NCBI GenBank assembly: GCA_963714795.1
Contig: CAVQPS010000013.1
Coordinates: forward strand, 1-56,532
From: DATIXJ01 sp963714795
GTDB taxonomy: Bacteria; Bacteroidota; Ignavibacteria; UBA10030; SZUA-254
DNA: 56,532 nucleotides
Direction: 5' to 3'
The translations under genes were made by a program, and so were the position numbers. The notes under the pieces are model-generated. The model did not search any database, was not told the origin of the DNA, and saw only the letters and a list, made by a program, of their open reading frames with translations. Positions 45,875 to 56,371 of this stretch are shown piece after piece; the first letter of the stretch is position 1; each line of letters begins with the position of its first letter.

Positions 45875-46248
45875 TATCGACTTCCTTTTTTCTTCATATC
45901 ATTGGGCCAACCGTATTTCCATAAATTTACCGTGCCGTTGATAAACACGATCCCCTCTTTACGTAAGAGTTTTCGTTGAGTGTCAGCATATCCGTCGAGA
46001 TTCGAAATGGAAATTTTTCCCTGAGAATTGATAACACGATGCCACGGAACTTTGGAACCTCCCGGAAGATTATGCAACGCATACCCGACAAGCCGTGCGT
46101 GACCAAGAAGTCCGCACAGTGTCGCAATCTTCCCGTATGTCGATACTCTTCCTTTGGGGATTTTTCGAACAACATCCCAGATAAGAATATGCTTCTGTGC
46201 GGGAGTGCGTTGGATTTTCGGTTTCAATGAAAAATTCTTTGGAATCAA
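45874..46248 (-). CDS. Alkyltransferase-like (ATL) DNA repair protein
   Basis: 124 aa, DNA-binding domain of the O6-alkylguanine alkyltransferase family: VVRKIPKGRVSTYGKIATLCG and ARLVGYALHNLP. The active site reads PWHRVI, with Trp in place of the methyl-accepting Cys (PCHRV). It therefore cannot accept alkyl groups and should flag O6-alkylguanine for nucleotide excision repair, as known for ATL proteins. Confidence 0.92.
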   Translation of the reverse strand: MIPKNFSLKPKIQRTPAQKHILIWDVVRKIPKGRVSTYGKIATLCGLLGHARLVGYALHNLPGGSKVPWHRVINSQGKISISNLDGYADTQRKLLRKEGIVFINGTVNLWKYGWPNDMKKKGSR

Positions 46249-46257
46249 CCGGAATTT

Positions 46258-47784
46258 TTAACCGAGTGTCACCGGCTCTGCAAACTTCGCCAATTCTTTT
46301 GCCGACGCTTTGTCCACATCCGCATGCAAGCTGTTGCCGTGAGCGTCCATTGTGACGATCGCAGGAAAATTTTTCACCTTGATATGCCACATCGCTTCCG
46401 GCGTGCCGAATTCCAGAAAATCAACGCCGGTAACTTCGGTGATGCATCTCGAATAATATTGCGCCGCACCGCCGATGGCGTTAAGATAGACCGCGCCGTT
46501 TTCTTTTAATGCCGCAAGCGTCTTCGCTCCCATTCCGCCTTTGCCGATAACTGCGCGGATGCCGAATTTCTTAATGATGTCCGCCTGATACGGCTCCTCC
46601 CGACTGCTCGTCGTCGGACCGGCGGCATTCATGAACCACTTGCCGTCTTTCTGCAACGCAACCGGACCGCAATGATAGAGCGCCGCGCCTTTCAGATCGA
46701 CCGGAGAATCGTGCGTCAATAAATAATGATGCATCGCATCGCGACCGGTATGCATAACGCCGTTCAGCAGAACGACGTCACCGACTTTCAGACTGCGGAT
46801 TTGTTCTTCGGATATCGGCGTCGTGAGCACAACTTCCCTGCCGGTCGTCGGAAGTCCCGATTCTTTCGCCATGTGTCTCGCCGGCGTATCGTCTTTATAC
46901 AGCCATCGCTTGATTGCGCCGGTCGATGCATCGATAACCACCCCGAGCCGCCGGAATGCCCAGCAATCGTACGCAACCGTGACAAAATAACTCGCGGGCA
47001 AGCGGTTGTACACTCCGACTTTGCATCCGATCAGAGAAACTTTTCCGCCGAAGCCCATCGTCCCGATGCCGAGCTTGTTGGCGTTATCCATAATATAATT
47101 TTCAAGTTTCGCAAGCTCCGGATTCGGGTTGACGTCGTCCAGCGTGCGGAATAATTGCTGTTTGGCAAATGCATATCCCGTTGCGCGGTCGCCGCCGATT
47201 GCAACGCCGATTGCGCCGACACTGCATCCGTGTCCCTGCGCCTGATACACCGCGTGCATGATGCATTTCCGGACGCCGTCCAAATTTCGATCCGCACGAC
47301 CGAGATTAGGGAGTTCAACCGGAACCGAGTATTGAATATTTTTATTTTCGCATCCGCCGCCTTTTAAGATCAGCTTCACTTCGATTTCGTTGTTCTCCCA
47401 TTGTTCAAAATGAAGAACAGGCGTTCCCTCACCGAGATTGTTGCCGCTGTTTTTACCGGTCAATGAATCGACGGAATTCGGCCGAAGTTTTCCCTCCTTC
47501 GTTGCCTGCACGATCGCGTCCTGAATCTCTTTTTTCATGATGATTTGATTTGCACCGACCGGCGTTTTGATTTCAAACGTCGGCATGCCGGTATCCTGGC
47601 AAATCGGGACGGCAACGTCGCAAGCCATATCGACATTGACGGCGATCATCTGCAGTGCAAGCGACGATTGCGTGTTGGGAGTTTCGGTAGTCATCGCCCG
47701 TGCAAGTGCGCGGCGAACATCGGGCGGTAAATTCGAAGAAGTTTCAACGATGAGCTTGTAGATACTTTCTTTGAAGAGTTTCAT
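46258..47784 (-). CDS. fumA: Class I fumarate hydratase, [4Fe-4S] type
   Basis: 508 aa. Single-chain fusion of the alpha and beta parts. Three cysteine regions fit the cluster: VPICQDTGMPTF, LKGGGCENKN and ALYHCGPVALQ. Other motifs: GAIGVAIGGDRATGYAFAK and VIGKGGMGAKT. It interconverts fumarate and malate in the TCA cycle and is oxygen-sensitive by family. It starts about 310 bases from the pyrophosphatase gene; that gap holds repeats. Confidence 0.94.
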   Translation of the reverse strand: MKLFKESIYKLIVETSSNLPPDVRRALARAMTTETPNTQSSLALQMIAVNVDMACDVAVPICQDTGMPTFEIKTPVGANQIIMKKEIQDAIVQATKEGKLRPNSVDSLTGKNSGNNLGEGTPVLHFEQWENNEIEVKLILKGGGCENKNIQYSVPVELPNLGRADRNLDGVRKCIMHAVYQAQGHGCSVGAIGVAIGGDRATGYAFAKQQLFRTLDDVNPNPELAKLENYIMDNANKLGIGTMGFGGKVSLIGCKVGVYNRLPASYFVTVAYDCWAFRRLGVVIDASTGAIKRWLYKDDTPARHMAKESGLPTTGREVVLTTPISEEQIRSLKVGDVVLLNGVMHTGRDAMHHYLLTHDSPVDLKGAALYHCGPVALQKDGKWFMNAAGPTTSSREEPYQADIIKKFGIRAVIGKGGMGAKTLAALKENGAVYLNAIGGAAQYYSRCITEVTGVDFLEFGTPEAMWHIKVKNFPAIVTMDAHGNSLHADVDKASAKELAKFAEPVTLG

Positions 47785-47895
47785 AGAGGAGTTCCTTTTG
47801 AGAAATCGATGTTAATTGAAGATACCAAAAATCTGATAGGAAATCAATTAGTGAAAAAATGACTTTACAATTACAAGTGAAAAAACAGTATCTTG

Positions 47896-48081
47896 ACTGG
47901 GAGGAAGTTCCACTTCCGACCAGATACCGGGCAAAAGGTCGGTAGTGGAACTACCTCCCAGCATGGTAGAGCTACCTCCCAGCTTGGATCCTATAAAAAT
48001 ACAAAAGGGTTTCCGTTTTCACAGAAACCCTTTTCAAATGACCTGAACAAGTGGTCGGTAGTAGAACTACCTCCCAGCTTG
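47896..48081. repeat. Four-copy intergenic repeat of the AACTACCTCCCAGC type
   Basis: GTCGGTAGTGGAACTACCTCCCAGCATGG (47938-47966 region), a shorter copy ending TACCTCCCAGCTTGG (near 47986) and GTCGGTAGTAGAACTACCTCCCAGCTTGG-like sequence (48053-48081) are direct copies. An inverted relative, CTGGGAGGAAGTTCCACTTCC, lies at 47896. Each unit is itself partly palindromic (GGTAGT..ACTACC). Probably a REP-like family dispersed in the genome. Confidence 0.6.
48002..48033. terminator. Intrinsic terminator after hppA
   Basis: AAAAGGGTTTC (48002-48012) pairs with GAAACCCTTTT (48023-48033), an 11-bp perfect stem with a 10-base loop. T-rich sequence follows on the minus strand. It lies inside the repeat cluster, downstream of hppA. 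Confidence 0.85.
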
Positions 48082-48093
48082 GAGGCAAATTTT

Positions 48094-50262
<2,169 letters not shown>

Positions 50263-50476
50263 AGCGAAATTCTGTTCCTTTCGTTTTACCGATTGACTCG
50301 GTGTATAAAAATTCGCCCGTGTTTTTTTTACAACGGGCGAATGATTCAATAATTAATCAACAATTGTAGGTATCGTGCCGGAAACTGGCGTACCTATAGT
50401 TGGAAAGTGTTTTTAATGTAGTGAAAAAAAAAGTAAAAGTCGAGTCTTTTTTAATCAATTTTACCGGCGATACGAC

Positions 50477-52022
50477 TTACTCACCGCATTTCACTCCTAA
50501 AGCATCCAAGCCGCTTTGGGCATCTTTTGCCTCCTTGGAATCGGGGCACTGTTGCAAAACTTTACAGTAATACCGCTTTGCTTCTTCTTTACTGCCGCTA
50601 TTCTGGCTTGCCTGTGCAATCCATAACATGACCTGGCAATCTTTCGGAGTATACTGAAGAGCTTTTTTCAGATAGTCGACTGACGCAGCGAATGTTTTCT
50701 TTGCCTCCGGCAATTTTTCATCGCCCTCTTTTTGAAGTTGTGTTGCCTTGATCAGATAGCGAACACCGACCATGCGATACGATTCCACCATTTGACCATT
50801 ATATTTCGACACATCGGCATTTTCCGATAATGCCGTGACCAGATCGATCACTTTCTTATAGGAATTCACTTCATCGTCGGTCATTTCCATCTGTCCGTAA
50901 TCCTGCGCCAGCACCAGCCATGCCTGAACGTTATCAGGTCGATACTGAATACTTTTCTGAATGTGACCCTGGGCGTCCTTGAAGTTCTTCAACTGCATCA
51001 ACGACATTGCCTCATTCAAATGCGACGCGAACTGATAGCCGGCAGATGTGTCGCAGGCGATTTTTTTGTCGAACATCCGGATCGCTTCCTGATATTTCTT
51101 CACCTTCATATATGTCGTTCCGAAATCATACGGAATATCGCACCGGGTAGAATCTTTCATGTATGCCCGCTGAAAAATTTCCAACGACTTATCGATCTTG
51201 TCGACCGCTTTCAGAGCTTTTGCATACCGGAGAAGATTGTCGACACCGAGCGTATCGATTTTCAATTTTTCATACTGTTGAACGGTTAACGAATCCAATT
51301 TCAGGATGCTGTACGCGTTGGCAAGCATCGATTGTACTTCCGTCTGTGATGCATCCTTTTGAGAAATTGCTTCGCCGACGGAAATAAACTTCTGATAGTT
51401 TCTGGTTTCGAATAAAGCTTTTGCGTAATTCAACTGGACACTCATCGAATCCGGTTCCAGGCGAATGAGATGTTCATACACCGGCACGGCGTTGACATAC
51501 TTTCTCGCCCGCATGAAAATGTTTCCGATTTCCGTCAGCGCGGTCACGTTGTTCGAATCGATCGCGAGAACATTTTGAAATGCGGTGATCGCATCGTTAT
51601 ACTGATGAGAGCGGCGCTCGGCATCTCCCAATTTCAGAAATGTACTAAGATTTTTACCGTCAAGCAGAGTCGCTTTTTTATACTGTTCCGCTGCGGCAAC
51701 GAATATTTTCTGTTTCGCGTAGACATCGCCGAGGAGCAGATAAAATTGCGCGTTCGCAGTATCGAGTTCGCGTCCCTGAACGAGCGCTGCGACTGCGGCA
51801 TCGAGCGAATCTCCTTTGAGGCAGGCTGTTCCCAGCAAAATAAACGTTTGAGGATTTTTTGAATTCTTATCCACTGCTTCACGAAATGCAGCAATCGCTG
51901 CCGGGTAATCGCCTTTGTCTAATGCGGCTTTTCCCACGGTGATCGGATCGTCGGCATACGCCGCAGATGAAATAAGAAGAATAAGGACGATGAAAAAAGA
52001 TGAAATAACGGTTCAGTTTCAC
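50477..52022 (-). CDS. Secreted TPR protein, one apparent frameshift in the signal peptide
   Basis: About 514 aa, at least ten TPR units (GDYPAAIAAFREAVDKNSKN, YNDAITAFQNVLAIDSNN). The obvious frame begins at a GTG at 51937, in the middle of a TPR. Upstream, GTG 52022 overlaps the stop of the PstS-like gene (GTGA) and gives MKLNRYFIFF. After removal of one base in the T6 tract (51993-51998) it continues as IVLILLISSAAYADDPITV, a perfect signal peptide joined to the TPRs. Last gene of the TonB-PstS locus; probably a periplasmic scaffold. Confidence 0.82.
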
Positions 52023-52939
52023 TGTTGAGCACCTTTGTTTGTTAGTTGGACAAGTCGAATAGGCATCGTGGCGGGAACGAGTCCGCTATTCAATACAATT
52101 TTTTGTCCCGGAGCGCTGGTAATAAACGCCGTAAACCCCGTCGCAACACTATAACTATCCGCCTTGCTGTAAATATTCACTACCCTCGTGAGAGGATAAA
52201 ATCCTTTGTACAGATATGCTTGCACCGGAGAAAAATATTCGCCCTTGATATCGAGTGAATCGGGAGCGAACGGATCCATCAACTGCAACACACGGACATT
52301 ATCTTTTTTCTGATCGATCCAATCGATTCCCACCATGCCGATTGCATTCGGACGTCCGGAAACGAACTCCAGCATTTCGCGGGATGACCGGGTTTCTTTT
52401 GTCGGTCCGATAAATTTTTGACCGTGCAGAATTTTTTGTCCCACAACTTCACAGTTTGCATCGTTCGGGCTCGGAAGCGCAATTTCGATCGGATATGATT
52501 TTCCGCCGACATCTTTCCACTGCGTTACCTTCCCGGAATAAATACTGTCGAGTTCCGTCGTCCGGAGTTGTGTTACCGGATTCATTTCATTCACGATGAT
52601 CGCTATACCGTCGATGGCGACTTTATATTCCGAAAAAACGAAATTGGTTCGTTTTGCCACCTGGCGTTCTTCATCATTCAGCGGTCGGGAAGAAATAATC
52701 ATTTGTGTCGTATCGTTGAAAAAATGTGCGATCGCTTCGCGATCCGACATCACCGCGAGTTGAACATGAGCATCCGGATATAGATCCTGAAATTTCAGTT
52801 GCTCTTGTTCCATCAGCGGGGCAACCGATTCTGCAACGAGAACCGAAGCATTTCCCTTCGTCGGTGTTTCTTTTCGTTCTTCCATGCATCCGAAAAGAAC
52901 AACCGAAAGGATACAGAAAACCGTAAACGTTCTACGCAT
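52019..52939 (-). CDS. PstS-like substrate-binding lipoprotein
   Basis: 306 aa. Lipobox LSVVLFGC. PBP-like domain with EAIAHFFNDTTQMIISSRPL, YSGKVTQWKDVGGKSYPI, TRSSREMLEFV and NAIGMVGIDW, as in phosphate-binding proteins of Pst systems. No pstCAB genes follow. Instead it sits between a small membrane protein and a TPR protein, next to tonB, an arrangement of TonB-linked loci in this phylum, so a role other than phosphate uptake is possible. It overlaps both neighbours by a few bases. Confidence 0.88.
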   Translation of the reverse strand: MRRTFTVFCILSVVLFGCMEERKETPTKGNASVLVAESVAPLMEQEQLKFQDLYPDAHVQLAVMSDREAIAHFFNDTTQMIISSRPLNDEERQVAKRTNFVFSEYKVAIDGIAIIVNEMNPVTQLRTTELDSIYSGKVTQWKDVGGKSYPIEIALPSPNDANCEVVGQKILHGQKFIGPTKETRSSREMLEFVSGRPNAIGMVGIDWIDQKKDNVRVLQLMDPFAPDSLDIKGEYFSPVQAYLYKGFYPLTRVVNIYSKADSYSVATGFTAFITSAPGQKIVLNSGLVPATMPIRLVQLTNKGAQQ

Positions 52940-53144
52940 CTTTATTGCGCTCCTGCCGTTGTTTCATCCAGATCATCACGACGCGATATGTTCCGTAGAC
53001 AACCATCACAATACCGAGTACGACCCGATAATTTTCAGGCACGGACGAAGGAATCAACGACCCCGTGAGAATGATGATTCCCACAATCAATACCAGACCC
53101 GCTGTGATTGAACCGACAATGCGAAGTATAAGTTGTGCACTCAT
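52932..53144 (-). CDS. Small two-helix membrane protein
   Basis: 70 aa from ATG 53144 (MSAQLILRIVGSI). Two membrane helices, about residues 5-28 and 38-60, with a basic tail (KQRQERNKDA). It overlaps the start of the PstS-like gene. Found next to tonB and pstS-like genes; function unknown. Confidence 0.7.
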   Translation of the reverse strand: MSAQLILRIVGSITAGLVLIVGIIILTGSLIPSSVPENYRVVLGIVMVVYGTYRVVMIWMKQRQERNKDA

Positions 53145-53262
53145 GATCAATCATTCGGATTGTTCGACATGAGTGCACAACATTCGACATACCTGCAGAA
53201 AATGTAGATTGTTTCATTCATCACCGATTTTCCTGCACCGTCAAATTCCTGGAAACAGAAAA

Positions 53263-53406
53263 CTATTTGTTCAGCTTAAAATGAAACGGAACCATTGCCC
53301 AAACGGCAACCGGACCATTGTTCATCATTGCCGGTGTAAACACCCACTGCAATGCAGCTTTTATCGCGTTGTCGTTAAATCTATGGTTATAATATAAATT
53401 AAACAT
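53263..53406 (-). pseudogene. tonB: TonB C-terminal fragment cut off at the island border
   Basis: The last 38 codons of a TonB-type energy transducer: FNDNAIKAALQWVFTPAM, GPVAVWAMVPFHFKL, stop at 53263. Homology begins at about 53380. Upstream on the minus strand the sequence turns AT-rich and unrelated, though an in-frame ATG at 53406 gives a 47-aa open frame. A complete TonB has about 200 more residues before this point, so the gene has been truncated by a rearrangement, an insertion or an assembly join. Confidence 0.75.
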
Positions 53407-53703
53407 AATAAAATTTTACTTAAAAGTGATGAATTATTATTCATGCGGTTTGTTTTAAACATCTTTTTGCAATTATTAACTTCAATTCTAAGTTACCATC
53501 TGGTTCGGATAAAGGCACGTGCTGAGGAAGCAAGTGTGGATGGTCAAAAAATAATAGTTGCAAATCATGCAGTCTAACGGTGCCTTTAAACTGTATTTGT
53601 TAAAAGATTCAAGACAAAATTTCTAGCATTGAAGGCTGTTCATGTTTAATTGAGTGGTTTTTCGGTTTCTTAGTTCCATTGTTCTTCAAAAAGGAGCCTG
53701 GGT
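53407..53703. other. AT-rich gap at the start of the right-hand region
   Basis: About 297 bases, distinctly AT-rich near 53390-53470, with no credible gene and no clear promoter boxes. It begins at the tonB break. AAGGAG at about 53691 is the ribosome-binding site of the C25 peptidase gene. Confidence 0.5.
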
Positions 53704-55551
53704 ATGCGAAGCAATTATCAAGGCAAAATGAAAAGTCTCATCCTAGGGATGACGACTCTGCTGGCTACTCAATATTCCATGGCTGATAGTACATGGAAAC
53801 CCGCAGCAGCTTTGATGACGTTGGATCAGGACGAGTGCATCCTGAAAAAGGTATCGTCGGATCGCGGTAGTGTCATCAAGGTGGACTATGCCGTCCCGGC
53901 GCCGAAATTTGAGCTGAATTTTGAACAAAGCTACCGTGGTGAGAACACTGAGCTTTGCAAACTTGGCAACGCCTGGATGTATGGAGAACCAGGGGAGCCA
54001 TTTTTGCCTTACATTACAGCAAGAATAATCCTGCCATACGGCTGCACAGTCAAAACTATCCATGCAATTCCGACGGATTGCAGGCAAGTGGATGGACGTC
54101 ACTTGCTTACTTATGGTGAAACACCAATTCCTATTTCCTCAGAAGTTGTTGAAAGGACGGCTGCAAAAGATGCCGTCTATGAATCTGCTGAAATCTATCC
54201 TCAAAAGACCGCAGAACTAGCTTGCATTAATAACCGTTGCGGTGTTTCCATTGCAACAATTTATGTGTATCCTGTGCAATATGTTCCTAAATATCAGAGT
54301 GTTACATATTGGAAGAGCTTCAGCCTCGAAATTGAAACCGAGTTGCAACAAAGCCCTGGTTCAAATGACCTTCGAATCAGGCTTGATCGTTTTGAGGGAA
54401 ATGGCCTGACAGAGGAAAATCCGGAAACTCTTAATACGTATCCAGATAAAGTGATTCCAGACGATCCTAACTCTAGAGAATCCGCTGAAAGCTATTCCCT
54501 TTTGATTATCACAAGCAAGGCAATCATCAATGCCACAACTTCACCAAGTCTTAAGGATTTTGTGGAGCACAAAACGAAGATGGGCCAAACAGTTAAAGTA
54601 GAAGCGATAGAAGATATCTTGAAAAGTTATTCAGACCGTGAAGATACGGACAAACTCCGCAAATGTTTAAAAGATGCGTATAACAAATGGAACGTCAAGT
54701 ACGTATTGTTAGGCGGTAAGCCGAAAATTATTCCCCTGAAAACCGTTAATTGTTCCAACGGCGGGCATTCTGATAATTTACCGACTGATCTACCCTATCA
54801 ATGCCTTAGTAAGGACTCATGGAATAATGACTATGAAGGATCTGTATTTATTGGCAGAATCTCCGCTCAGGATGAGAAAGAATTCTCCAACCAGATCTAC
54901 AAATCAATGGCCTACGAGACCATGCCCACCAGTGATCCGTATATGAAATCTGAAGTGGGTGCAAGCGAAAAACTGGATGCACAAACACAGGCCAAACCTT
55001 CAATTGATGCCATACAAAGAACCTACTCCAAGGATTGGAGTTGTGGTATTTTCTCGGAGGCCGATGGCACTTGGAAAAGCAAAGAAGGCATATTTGAGGT
55101 TACAAATATCAATAAATATAGCGTTATTGACCACTTCGGACATTGCAACACGAATATCCTCATGAAGGTCAAATCCACCAGAGATGCCTGGCAAAAATCC
55201 TGTCCTCTTAAAAATACGAAATTCTTCTTTGTAAAGTCACAGGGTTGCATTCCTGGTGCTTTTGACCGGGATTGTGCGGCTGAACATTGGACAGTTGTCA
55301 GCCGGACAGGCGCATGGGGTGCCGTTCTCAATTCACGTTATGGGTTTTATAACCCTGGAAATGCTACAGGAGGTTCCTCCCATCAAGTTCATCAGGCATT
55401 CGCTGATGCCATGTGGAGAAAAAACCTGAAGACAGTTAGTGAATGCAATGAGTATTCTCACAGGACGAATACCCGTAATCGCTGGGACATCCTTGAATCG
55501 AACTACTTTGGCGATCCAACTGTCGGAATTGGTAAGGTGGCTGCTAAATAA
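53704..55551 (+). CDS. Secreted gingipain-like C25 cysteine peptidase
   Basis: 615 aa. ATG 53704 has AAGGAG eight bases upstream. The signal peptide covers MKSLILGMTTLLATQYSMADS. Residues about 45-225 resemble the C25 propeptide (IYVYPVQYVPKYQSVTYW). The clan CD catalytic domain follows: YSLLIITSKAIINATTSP, KYVLLGGKPKIIPL, the His480 motif IDHFGHCN and Cys515 in KSQGCIPGAFD. They are 35 residues apart, close to the 33 of RgpB. The domain ends at YFGDPTVGIG, where gingipains continue with Ig-like and sorting domains; none is present. It is convergent to a RiPP precursor, so it may act on that peptide. Confidence 0.85.
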   Translation: MRSNYQGKMKSLILGMTTLLATQYSMADSTWKPAAALMTLDQDECILKKVSSDRGSVIKVDYAVPAPKFELNFEQSYRGENTELCKLGNAWMYGEPGEPFLPYITARIILPYGCTVKTIHAIPTDCRQVDGRHLLTYGETPIPISSEVVERTAAKDAVYESAEIYPQKTAELACINNRCGVSIATIYVYPVQYVPKYQSVTYWKSFSLEIETELQQSPGSNDLRIRLDRFEGNGLTEENPETLNTYPDKVIPDDPNSRESAESYSLLIITSKAIINATTSPSLKDFVEHKTKMGQTVKVEAIEDILKSYSDREDTDKLRKCLKDAYNKWNVKYVLLGGKPKIIPLKTVNCSNGGHSDNLPTDLPYQCLSKDSWNNDYEGSVFIGRISAQDEKEFSNQIYKSMAYETMPTSDPYMKSEVGASEKLDAQTQAKPSIDAIQRTYSKDWSCGIFSEADGTWKSKEGIFEVTNINKYSVIDHFGHCNTNILMKVKSTRDAWQKSCPLKNTKFFFVKSQGCIPGAFDRDCAAEHWTVVSRTGAWGAVLNSRYGFYNPGNATGGSSHQVHQAFADAMWRKNLKTVSECNEYSHRTNTRNRWDILESNYFGDPTVGIGKVAAK

Positions 55552-55600
55552 CAACTTAACGTCGAATTATTACTGCTAAAAGTATCTTTTCCAATGGTGT

Positions 55601-55636
55601 GGCGAGGCCGAGGCAATGATTGCACTCAGCCTCGCC
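55601..55636. terminator. Strong hairpin between convergent C25 and RiPP genes
   Basis: GGCGAGGC (55601-55608) pairs with GCCTCGCC (55629-55636), with inner stems GAG/CTC and GCA/TGC. There is no T tract on either side, so it may be a structural or Rho-linked terminator for both genes. Confidence 0.55.
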
Positions 55637-55800
55637 GCTGGTATAAGGCGTATTGTGTTGGGGAAAATTGCAGCGTGAAGTTGTATTTGGATCAACCTCA
55701 AACCACCTGATGGTTCAATAGACCACCTCTATATCTTTTCTATTGCTATATCCGAGGGTGATGTTTACGTTGGTGGCTGTATCTATTCCAAAATTCCTAA

Positions 55801-56064
55801 TTAGTGACATGCCATTACAGTCGGGCAAGTCATTACAGTCGGACAAGTCATTACAGTCGGGCAAGTAGCAGCAGTTGGTGAAGTAGGATCACCCGGGCAA
55901 GCCAATGCAGTTGGACAAGTCATTACAGTTGGACAAGTCATTACAGTCGGGCAAGTTTCAACGGTGGGGCAAGTCCAGCTATCTCGGCCCTTACCTCCAT
56001 TGACTTTGGAAAGCATATCTATGCTCAGATTGCGCAAGGTTTCCTTAACAAGTTGCAGTGTCAT
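55801..56064 (-). CDS. RiPP precursor with nine hexapeptide repeats, lanthipeptide-like
   Basis: 87 aa from ATG 56064, chosen because AGGAG lies about 8 bases upstream and a leader begins there. A longer frame to 56235 lacks both. Leader residues 1-24: LVKETLRNLSIDMLSKVNGG, matching the leader of Bacteroidota double-glycine RiPPs and class I lanthipeptides (LxKETLRxLxxxxLxxVxGG). After KGRDSW the core is nine hexamers of the form TCPTVM, with variants TCPTVE, TCPTAL, ACPGDP and TSPTAA, ending ACH. It has 9 Cys and 17 Ser/Thr, and no Lys or Arg. The DNA repeat unit is 18 bases. Thr dehydration and Cys addition could form a chain of rings. No modification enzyme is within the window. Confidence 0.8.
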   Translation of the reverse strand: MTLQLVKETLRNLSIDMLSKVNGGKGRDSWTCPTVETCPTVMTCPTVMTCPTALACPGDPTSPTAATCPTVMTCPTVMTCPTVMACH

Positions 56065-56203
56065 TGGTTTTTCTCCTAATTTCAGGATTTTTGGGCTGTA
56101 CTCAGTTTGTTTAGTAGGTGTTTCTGACTGCCAATTAGAAAGAGCTGTTATAGGCCGGACATTGATAGCAGTTCCTCCTGGTCGGAGATGAAAGGTCGTT
56201 CGG

Positions 56204-56371
56204 CTAGGCCATAAACCCTTTACCGCGCATCTCATTTCTTCTTTTTGGGTGGTGTGTTAGAGCTGCTTTCTCTGCAGAGTCAAGCAATTTGCCGACATGC
56301 TCTAGCCCTTTGAACTCTTCACTGTGCACCACTGGCGGTTTGGCTCTTTTGGGTTTCTTGTTGTTTGACAT
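56204..56371 (-). CDS. Small basic protein upstream of the RiPP precursor
   Basis: 55 aa. ATG 56371 is preceded by AGAGGAA at good spacing, which is the main evidence that it is real. The N-terminus is strongly basic (MSNNKKPKRAKPP), followed by an amphipathic helix (FKGLEHVGKLLDSAEKAAL) and a basic tail. No homologue recognised. It is 139 bases upstream of the precursor on the same strand, so it may belong to the same cluster (regulator, chaperone or immunity factor), but this is only position. Confidence 0.5.
   Translation of the reverse strand: MSNNKKPKRAKPPVVHSEEFKGLEHVGKLLDSAEKAALTHHPKRRNEMRGKGFMA

Noticed and set aside
52932..53406. A complete small protein MFNLYYNHRF... starting at 53406
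   Set aside because: Everything after the first nine residues is the tail of TonB; the ATG is most likely a chance codon in the joined AT-rich DNA.
55801..55975. Regular 18-base repeats that could be taken for a CRISPR array or minisatellite
   Set aside because: Units are adjacent without unique spacers, keep the reading frame and encode a hexapeptide after a RiPP leader with a good ribosome-binding site.
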